From contig CAXBQM010000077.1 in the NCBI GenBank assembly GCA_963978235.1, forward strand, positions 1 to 5,224: DNA of 5,224 nucleotides. The letters are read 5' to 3'. This stretch comes from UBA7398 sp963978235. Lineage in GTDB: Bacteria > Actinomycetota > Actinomycetes > Nanopelagicales > Nanopelagicaceae. Positions 1 to 5,224 of the stretch are shown one piece after another; the stretch's first letter is position 1; each line of letters opens with the position of its first letter. A program made the position numbers and the translations under genes. The notes beneath the pieces are model-generated. The model made no database searches and was not told the DNA's origin. It saw only the letters and a program-made list of their open reading frames with translations.

Positions 1-857
1 CTTCAAATTGGCGGGCAGAGAGTTCGTTAGAAGAAGATTTGATGAAGCAAGGTGTTGTGGGAATTAGTGGGATTGATACGCGTGCATTAACGCGTCATCT
101 GCGCGATCGCGGTGCGATGCGAGTCGGTATCTTCTCTGGTTTATCACTTACGCGAGAAGAGATGGTGGTTAAAGTTCGTCAATCACCTTCAATGAGCGGT
201 GCATTTCTTGCTGATGATGTTTCGACTCCCGAACCTTATGTCGTTACACCTCCGCAGGGCGTCAAAGAAGAGTTTGTAGTTGCTGCTTTAGATTTAGGAA
301 TAAAAGCTGCAACACCAAGAAATATGGCGCTCCGCGGAATGACAGTTCACGTATTACCGTTACGAACAAGTTATGAAGATATTAAAGCGTTAAACCCGGA
401 TGGTCTCTTTCTCTCTAATGGCCCCGGAGATCCAGCAACGATGGATAGCGTTGTGGAGGTTGTACAGCAAGCGCTCAGTGATCGGTTACCGGTATTTGGA
501 ATCTGCTTTGGCCAACAGATACTTGGTCGCGCGTTAGGTTTTGAAACGTACAAATTGCGATTCGGTCATCGCGGTATTAATCAACCAGTACTTAACACTC
601 GTACCCAACGAGTGGAGATCACTGCGCATAATCATGGTTTCGCAGTTGAAGCGCCAACAAGTGGTGAGTTCACAACGGTTTATGGAAAAGGCGTTGTGTC
701 ACATCTCTGTCTCAATGATGGCGTAGTAGAGGGCTTGCAACTTTTAGAACGACCAGCATTTAGCGTGCAGTATCACCCAGAAGCAGCGGCGGGTCCGCAT
801 GATGCCAACTATCTCTTTGATCAATTTGCCGAGATGATGCGGAGCGCTCGTGCCTAG
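1..857 (+). CDS. carA: Carbamoyl-phosphate synthase small (glutaminase) subunit CarA, 5'-truncated by the window edge
   Basis: CarA hydrolyses glutamine in the cytoplasm and supplies ammonia to CarB for carbamoyl phosphate synthesis (pyrimidines and arginine). The reading frame is already open at position 3 and reads SNWRAESSLEEDL before the first ATG (42), then the conserved GVVGISGIDTRALTRHLR of the CarA N-terminal domain. The real start is therefore upstream, and about 100 residues are missing compared with the usual 370-380. The rest is a class I glutamine amidotransferase domain: ALDLGIK (about 285-305), SNGPGDP (about 415-435), nucleophile Cys in GICFGQQ (codon 504-506), FGHRGINQPV, HNHGF, and the catalytic His and Glu of YHPE (codons 774-776 and 780-782). 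The triad is complete, so the enzyme should be active. Family members have His or Asn where this one has the first Gln of GQQ. The stop TAG overlaps the start of carB by 8 nt. Identity is very secure. Confidence 0.97.
   Translation, partial: SNWRAESSLEEDLMKQGVVGISGIDTRALTRHLRDRGAMRVGIFSGLSLTREEMVVKVRQSPSMSGAFLADDVSTPEPYVVTPPQGVKEEFVVAALDLGIKAATPRNMALRGMTVHVLPLRTSYEDIKALNPDGLFLSNGPGDPATMDSVVEVVQQALSDRLPVFGICFGQQILGRALGFETYKLRFGHRGINQPVLNTRTQRVEITAHNHGFAVEAPTSGEFTTVYGKGVVSHLCLNDGVVEGLQLLERPAFSVQYHPEAAAGPHDANYLFDQFAEMMRSARA
841..844 (+). promoter_or_regulatory. Shine-Dalgarno site for carB
   Basis: GGAG lies 5 nt before the GTG at 850, inside the last codons of carA. It supports the GTG as the carB start. 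The product then begins MPRDHSINSVLVIGSGP, which is the normal distance from a CarB N-terminus to its first nucleotide-binding motif. Confidence 0.7.
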
Positions 858-3800
858 AGATCACTCCATTAATAGCGTGCTGGTTATTGGCAGTGGGCCA
901 ATTGTTATTGGTCAGGCATGTGAGTTTGATTATTCGGGAACGCAAGCTTGTCGAGTATTAAAAGCTGAAGGTATTCGAGTTATTTTGGTTAATTCCAATC
1001 CAGCTACCATCATGACTGATCCAGAATTTGCTGATGCAACGTATATTGAACCGATTACACCGCACTTTCTTGAGGAGATCATCAAGAAAGAAAAACCAGA
1101 TGCAATCTTGGCAACTCTCGGTGGCCAAACCGCGCTCAATGCAGCGATGGCGTTGGCAGAAAATGGCATTCTCGATAAATATCGAACGCGGTTAATTGGC
1201 GCAGATGTCGAAGCGATTAAGCGCGGCGAGAATCGGGAGTTATTCCGTGCCATTGTCGAAAAAGTTGGCGGTGAATCTGCTCGTTCGGTTGTCTGTCACA
1301 CGATGGCAGAGTGTTTTGCTGCGGTAGAAACTCTCAATTATCCGGTGGTGGTTCGCCCATCATTCACGATGGGGGGATTGGGTTCCGGTATCGCATTTAA
1401 TCCGGAAGATTTAGAACTCATCGCCGGCGCTGGTTTACGTCATAGCCCCACGACTGAAGTGTTATTAGAAGAATCGATTTTAGGTTGGAAAGAGTATGAA
1501 TTAGAAGTAATGCGAGATCACAACGATAACGTGGTGATTGTGTGCAGCATCGAAAATATTGATCCGATGGGCGTGCATACCGGTGATTCGATCACGGTCG
1601 CGCCAGCGCTGACCCTTACCGATGTGGAGTTTCAGAACCTTCGAAATCTTGCGATTGAAATTATCCGTGAAGTTGGAGTGGCAACAGGTGGTTGCAATAT
1701 TCAATTTGCAATCAACCCAGATAATGGTCGAATCGTTGTGATCGAGATGAACCCTCGAGTCTCGCGTTCGAGTGCGCTCGCTTCAAAAGCAACTGGTTTT
1801 CCCATCGCAAAAATTGCTACCAAACTTGCGGTGGGTTATTCGCTCGATGAAATCACCAACGACATCACCAAGGTAACGCCGGCTTCTTTCGAACCAACTC
1901 TCGATTACATCGTCGTCAAAGTGCCACGATTTGCTTTTGAAAAGTTCCCGGAAGCAGATCCACGTCTGACCACAACAATGAAGAGCGTTGGCGAAGCGAT
2001 GGCGTTGGGACGTTCCTTCCCAGAAGCGTTACAGAAAGCGCTCCGTTCGTTGGAGAAGAAAGGCGCAGGATTCACCTGGCCAGATCGACCAAGCGAGAGT
2101 GAAGTTGCGCAACTCCTTACCGATATGAAAATTCCTACTGAAGCCAGATTAGGGCAAGTGCAACGAGCTTTACATTTCGGCGCTGATATTGAAAGTGTCT
2201 ATGCGGCAACAAAGATCGATCGGTGGTTCTTGCAACAGATTTCAACGATCAATGCCATGGCAACCGAGATTAAATCTGCTGCTGAACTTGAGCGAAAACT
2301 GCTCTTTAAAGCGAAACGCATGGGATTTTCTGATCAGCAGATTGCTACCTTGCGCGAAAGCAGCGAGAGTGATGTGCGAAAACTTCGCGAACGGTTTGAT
2401 CTTCATCCGGTCTATAAGACGGTAGATACCTGTGCTGCAGAATTTGAAGCATTCACGCCGTATCACTACTCAACCTATGAAGAAGAGAGTGAGATTGCAC
2501 CTCGCACCAAGCCGGCAGTAATTATTCTCGGTAGCGGCCCCAATCGAATCGGGCAAGGCATTGAATTTGATTACTCCTGTGTGCATGCCTCATTTACATT
2601 AAGCGCTGCCGGTTACGAAACAATTATGGTCAATTGCAATCCGGAGACTGTCTCCACCGATTATGACACTTCAGATCGACTCTACTTTGAACCGTTGACG
2701 CTCGAAGATGTTTTAGAAGTGATCCGCGCGGAAAAGGCCGCCGGTCCAGTGTTAGGTGTGATCGCACAATTAGGTGGACAAACGCCACTTGGTTTAGCGC
2801 AAGGGTTGAAAGATGCCGGCGTAACAATTCTCGGAACAAGTCCAGAAGCGATTAATTTGGCAGAAGATCGCGGTGAATTCGGACGAGTGTTGCAGGAGAA
2901 CAATTTGCGCGCGCCTGAATGGGGAGTTGCAAGTTCTTTCGAACAAGCGCGAGAAGCAGCTGCGCGAATCGGTTATCCAGTACTGGTGCGGCCATCGTTT
3001 GTGCTCGGCGGTCGCGGCATGGAGATTGTTTATGATGAGAACGCGCTACGAAGTTATATCGAACGCGCAACGGAAATTTCTCCAGAAAAACCGGCGCTGA
3101 TTGATCGCTTCCTCGATGATGCCGTTGAAGTAGATGTTGATGCGCTCTTTGATGGCGATGAGTTGTATCTAGCCGGAGTGATGGAACATATCGAAGAAGC
3201 CGGAATTCATAGCGGTGATTCGGCATGCGTATTGCCGTCCATCTCGTTAAGTAGCGAGATGTTGGCAGAAATTCGTAGCGCAACCGAGAAGATCGCCCGT
3301 GGAGTTGGCGTACGAGGCTTAATTAATATTCAATTCGCAGTCGCTGAGAAGGTGCTTTATGTCCTTGAAGCAAATCCGCGCGCATCGCGAACAGTGCCAT
3401 ATGTTTCTAAATCTACTGGCGTGCAATTAGCCAAGAGCGCTGCGCGCATTGCAGTGGGCGAGAGTATTGCAACGTTGCGAAGTGAGCAGTTGATTCCAAC
3501 CACAGACGGTGGCAAGCGAACCGGCATCTCAGTGAAAGAAGCGGTATTACCGTGGAATCGATTCCGACGCATCGATGGCCAAGGCGTTGATTCCGTTCTT
3601 GGACCAGAGATGCGATCAACCGGTGAAGTAATGGGAATTGCATCCACCTTTGGCGCTTCGTATGCAAAGAGCCAGATTGCTGCATTCGGACCGTTACCAA
3701 CTGCTGGATCGGTATTTATCTCACTAACCGATCGTGATAAAAAAGCAGCGCTTGAGAGTTGTCGATTGCTCTCACAACTTGGCTTCACTATCTATGCCAC

Positions 3801-4122
3801 ATCGGGCACTCATAACTATTTGTTGGAACAGGGCATCACGACCACAATGGTGCGCAAACATTCAGAGAAGAGTTCAGATCAGGCACTTGGTGGGGAACTT
3901 TCAGCCGTTGATGTCATTAGCCAAGGACTGGTTCAATTAGTAATTAATACGCCAAAAGGTTCTGGCACTCGCCATGATGGTTGGTTGATTCGAACTGCGG
4001 CAGTCCAACGTTCGTTAGCCTGCATCACCACTATCCCTGGATTTAAAGCAGCAGTAGCAGGAATTCAAGCGCTCCGTGAGGATTCATTAACCGTGCGTTC
4101 TCTGCAGAGTTGGTTAGCATGA
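850..4122 (+). CDS. carB: Carbamoyl-phosphate synthase large (ammonia-dependent) subunit CarB
   Basis: CarB makes carbamoyl phosphate from bicarbonate, CarA-derived ammonia and two ATP, through carboxyphosphate and carbamate. At 1090 residues it is complete (E. coli has 1073). Domain order is carboxyphosphate ATP-grasp (about 1-400), oligomerisation domain (about 400-553), carbamoyl-phosphate ATP-grasp (about 554-945) and an MGS-like allosteric domain (about 950-1090). The two halves share the internal duplication of the family: GSGPIVIGQ near residue 15 and GSGPNRIGQ at 561. Visible active-site residues are R169 in RPSFTMGG, E299/N301/R303 in EMNPRVSR, R714 in RPSFVLGG and E840/N842/R844 in EANPRASR. 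In the allosteric domain K964, T984, T987, K1003 and N1033 align by eye with E. coli UMP/IMP-site residues, so effector control is plausible. GTG is chosen as start because it follows GGAG and overlaps carA by 8 nt. The stop overlaps the next gene as ATGA. Confidence 0.98.
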   Translation: MPRDHSINSVLVIGSGPIVIGQACEFDYSGTQACRVLKAEGIRVILVNSNPATIMTDPEFADATYIEPITPHFLEEIIKKEKPDAILATLGGQTALNAAMALAENGILDKYRTRLIGADVEAIKRGENRELFRAIVEKVGGESARSVVCHTMAECFAAVETLNYPVVVRPSFTMGGLGSGIAFNPEDLELIAGAGLRHSPTTEVLLEESILGWKEYELEVMRDHNDNVVIVCSIENIDPMGVHTGDSITVAPALTLTDVEFQNLRNLAIEIIREVGVATGGCNIQFAINPDNGRIVVIEMNPRVSRSSALASKATGFPIAKIATKLAVGYSLDEITNDITKVTPASFEPTLDYIVVKVPRFAFEKFPEADPRLTTTMKSVGEAMALGRSFPEALQKALRSLEKKGAGFTWPDRPSESEVAQLLTDMKIPTEARLGQVQRALHFGADIESVYAATKIDRWFLQQISTINAMATEIKSAAELERKLLFKAKRMGFSDQQIATLRESSESDVRKLRERFDLHPVYKTVDTCAAEFEAFTPYHYSTYEEESEIAPRTKPAVIILGSGPNRIGQGIEFDYSCVHASFTLSAAGYETIMVNCNPETVSTDYDTSDRLYFEPLTLEDVLEVIRAEKAAGPVLGVIAQLGGQTPLGLAQGLKDAGVTILGTSPEAINLAEDRGEFGRVLQENNLRAPEWGVASSFEQAREAAARIGYPVLVRPSFVLGGRGMEIVYDENALRSYIERATEISPEKPALIDRFLDDAVEVDVDALFDGDELYLAGVMEHIEEAGIHSGDSACVLPSISLSSEMLAEIRSATEKIARGVGVRGLINIQFAVAEKVLYVLEANPRASRTVPYVSKSTGVQLAKSAARIAVGESIATLRSEQLIPTTDGGKRTGISVKEAVLPWNRFRRIDGQGVDSVLGPEMRSTGEVMGIASTFGASYAKSQIAAFGPLPTAGSVFISLTDRDKKAALESCRLLSQLGFTIYATSGTHNYLLEQGITTTMVRKHSEKSSDQALGGELSAVDVISQGLVQLVINTPKGSGTRHDGWLIRTAAVQRSLACITTIPGFKAAVAGIQALREDSLTVRSLQSWLA

Positions 4123-4997
4123 GCGCACCGAGTATGAAATCAATCAATAAAAAAGCGCAACAACGTCACGCAGAAATTATCAGCAATAAAAAAGTTGGCG
4201 CCTATCACCATATGGTCTTTGCAGTGGGCGATATGGCGAGCTCAGCATTTCCAGGAAACTTTGTTGCCATTAGCGTCGGTGGACCAAATTCAGCAATGGT
4301 CTTGCGGAGAGCATTTGCCATTTATCGCTCCCATGATCGGGGAAATTACGGTGGAACGATTGAATTAGTTGTTGCACCACATGGTCAAGGAAGTAAATGG
4401 TTAACCTCACTTCCCGTACATGCCACCGTCGATATGGTCGGACCACTTGGAACTCATTTTGGAATTCCTACTGAACCAGTGAATGCGCTCTTAGTTGGTG
4501 GCGGATATGGATCAGCGCCACTTTTTGGACTTGCTGATTTACTGAAGAGCCATGGTTCGCGCGTCGATATGGTGATTGGCGCATCAACTGCCGGAAAAAT
4601 TTATGCACCACTCGAAGGAAAGCGAACCGTTAATTCCATGGCAGTTACTACTGAAGATGGATCAACCGGATTGCGCGGTCGAGTTACCGATCTGATTCCA
4701 AAGTTAATTAGCGAACATCACGTAGACATTATCTATTCCTGCGGACCGATGGCGATGTTGGCAGCGATTCAAGAATTAGCAGATACACATGGCGTTCATC
4801 ATCAAGCATCAATCGAAGAATCAATGGCCTGCGGAATTGGAGTCTGTATGACCTGTGTGATTCCACTCCGCGATGACCAAGGAATTTTACGAATGGCGCG
4901 AAGTTGTATTGATGGACCAGTTGTTGATGGCAGTTCAGTGGTCTGGAGTTCGCGCGGCAGTATTCCGCCCGGAACACTGGGAGAACCTCGTGGCTGA
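4119..4997 (+). CDS. pyrK: Dihydroorotate dehydrogenase electron-transfer subunit (PyrK type, FAD and [2Fe-2S])
   Basis: This 292-residue protein is the PyrK partner of class 1B dihydroorotate dehydrogenase. It carries electrons from PyrD's FMN through a [2Fe-2S] cluster and FAD to NAD+. In order it shows a lysine-rich N-terminal tail (to about residue 25), a flavin-binding barrel with RRAFAIY (63-69) and GPLGTHF, an NAD-binding fold opening with LLVGGGYGSAPL (G127-P134), the CGPMAML motif, and a C-terminal cluster motif C238-x4-C243-x2-C246-x16-C263. All four cluster cysteines are present. Length is slightly above the usual 250-270. The ATG at 4119 is preferred because it forms an ATGA overlap with the carB stop. 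A TTG at 4110 and an ATG at 4134 are in frame, but neither has a good ribosome site; 4119 itself has only a weak AGAG nearby, so reinitiation after carB is likely. The immediate downstream pyrD makes the PyrK assignment firmer than a generic ferredoxin-reductase-like call. Confidence 0.93.
   Translation: MSAPSMKSINKKAQQRHAEIISNKKVGAYHHMVFAVGDMASSAFPGNFVAISVGGPNSAMVLRRAFAIYRSHDRGNYGGTIELVVAPHGQGSKWLTSLPVHATVDMVGPLGTHFGIPTEPVNALLVGGGYGSAPLFGLADLLKSHGSRVDMVIGASTAGKIYAPLEGKRTVNSMAVTTEDGSTGLRGRVTDLIPKLISEHHVDIIYSCGPMAMLAAIQELADTHGVHHQASIEESMACGIGVCMTCVIPLRDDQGILRMARSCIDGPVVDGSSVVWSSRGSIPPGTLGEPRG
4979..4984 (+). promoter_or_regulatory. Shine-Dalgarno site for pyrD
   Basis: GGGAGA lies 5 nt before the GTG at 4990, within the end of pyrK. 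It supports GTG as the pyrD start and parallels the GGAG plus GTG arrangement at the carA/carB junction. Confidence 0.65.
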
Positions 4998-5224
4998 TTT
5001 TGATTTCGCCACCGCACTTGGTAATGCGCGATTTCCGAATCCGTTTCTTACCGCAAGCGGTTGCGCAAGTTCTGGCAAAGAGTTGTCGCAATTCTTTGAT
5101 CTCAATGAGATCGGCGCGGTTGTTACCAAATCAATCATGGTGAAACCTCGAAGCGGTCGCCCTACGCCACGCATGGCAGAGACGCCATCGGGGATGCTTA
5201 ATTCAATTGGTTTACAAGGTCCAG
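4990..5224 (+). CDS. pyrD: Dihydroorotate dehydrogenase catalytic subunit, class 1B (PyrD), 3'-truncated by the window edge
   Basis: PyrD oxidises dihydroorotate to orotate with FMN, the fourth step of UMP synthesis. Only the first 78 residues are in the window, with no stop before the edge (usual length is about 300-310). They start MADFDFATALGNARFPNPF and include the family's N-terminal signatures: TASGCASSG, where the FMN-binding loop begins, GAVVTKS with the conserved lysine, KPRSGRPTPRMAETP, and GMLNSIGLQGP, the substrate-binding NSIGL motif. The catalytic base, a cysteine in class 1 enzymes, lies beyond the window and cannot be checked. The class 1B call rests on these motifs and on the preceding pyrK. 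The GTG start overlaps pyrK by 8 nt (GTGGCTGA) and has a ribosome site at 4979-4984. No other in-frame start gives the complete N-terminus. Confidence 0.93.
   Translation, partial: MADFDFATALGNARFPNPFLTASGCASSGKELSQFFDLNEIGAVVTKSIMVKPRSGRPTPRMAETPSGMLNSIGLQGP

Noticed and set aside
39..44. TTG (39) or ATG (42) as the carA start
   Set aside because: The frame is open upstream and encodes residues matching the CarA N-terminal domain (SNWRAE...), so the gene begins before the window.
2852..3283. Open frame of 143 codons on the - strand inside carB
   Set aside because: It is fully antisense to strongly conserved CarB coding sequence. Its protein has an arginine/histidine/leucine-rich look typical of a shadow frame, and it matches no family I recognise.
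3739..3745. Run of six A followed by G in carB as a programmed frameshift site
   Set aside because: It encodes Lys-Lys of the conserved DKK allosteric-domain motif. The reading frame continues normally to the end of a full-length CarB, so no frameshift is needed.
3357..3788. Second 143-codon open frame on the - strand inside carB
   Set aside because: It covers the conserved second ATP-grasp and the start of the allosteric domain on the other strand. No recognisable motifs or convincing ribosome site were seen, so it is a shadow frame.
4100..4109. Perfect 10-bp palindrome CTCTGCAGAG just before the pyrK start
   Set aside because: It is in carB coding sequence, has no loop or flanking extension and no T-run, so it is not a terminator. 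A 10-bp palindrome is expected by chance in a few kilobases.
4110..4112. TTG as an earlier pyrK start
   Set aside because: It lies inside the end of carB and has no suitable ribosome site. The ATG at 4119 overlaps the carB stop in the classic ATGA form.
850..4122. Similarity between the two halves of carB as a recent duplication
   Set aside because: This is the ancient internal duplication present in all CarB proteins. The halves are strongly diverged at DNA level.

Overview
The window lies inside a pyrimidine biosynthesis operon and is coding from end to end on the + strand. The order is carA (5' end missing), carB (complete), a pyrK-type dihydroorotate dehydrogenase electron-transfer subunit (complete), and pyrD class 1B (3' end missing). 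There is no intergenic DNA. Each gene overlaps the next by 8, 4 and 8 nt respectively, and two of the three internal starts are GTG. No promoter, leader, attenuator, terminator, RNA gene, mobile element or CRISPR array is visible. Any operon control region must lie upstream of the window.

The organism is most likely an actinobacterium with a compact genome and moderate to low G+C, roughly 45-50% judged by eye. The CarA glutaminase domain, the GTG-started CarB, the PyrK cysteine region and the PyrD N-terminus all read like actinobacterial members of their families. The moderate G+C and fully overlapping genes would suit a streamlined planktonic lineage such as the freshwater acI group (Nanopelagicales). 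That placement is inference from remembered family patterns, not from a search.

The genes act in sequence. CarA hydrolyses glutamine and passes ammonia to CarB. CarB makes carbamoyl phosphate from bicarbonate, ammonia and two ATP, feeding both UMP and arginine synthesis. After the aspartate transcarbamoylase and dihydroorotase steps (genes not in this window), PyrD oxidises dihydroorotate to orotate on FMN. PyrK relays the electrons through a [2Fe-2S] cluster and FAD to NAD+. All expected active-site and cofactor residues that fall inside the window are present, apart from small variations noted below.

I found no sign of an undescribed system. The points most worth a second look are the tight translational coupling, the use of an NAD-linked class 1B dihydroorotate dehydrogenase, and small motif variations in PyrK and CarA.
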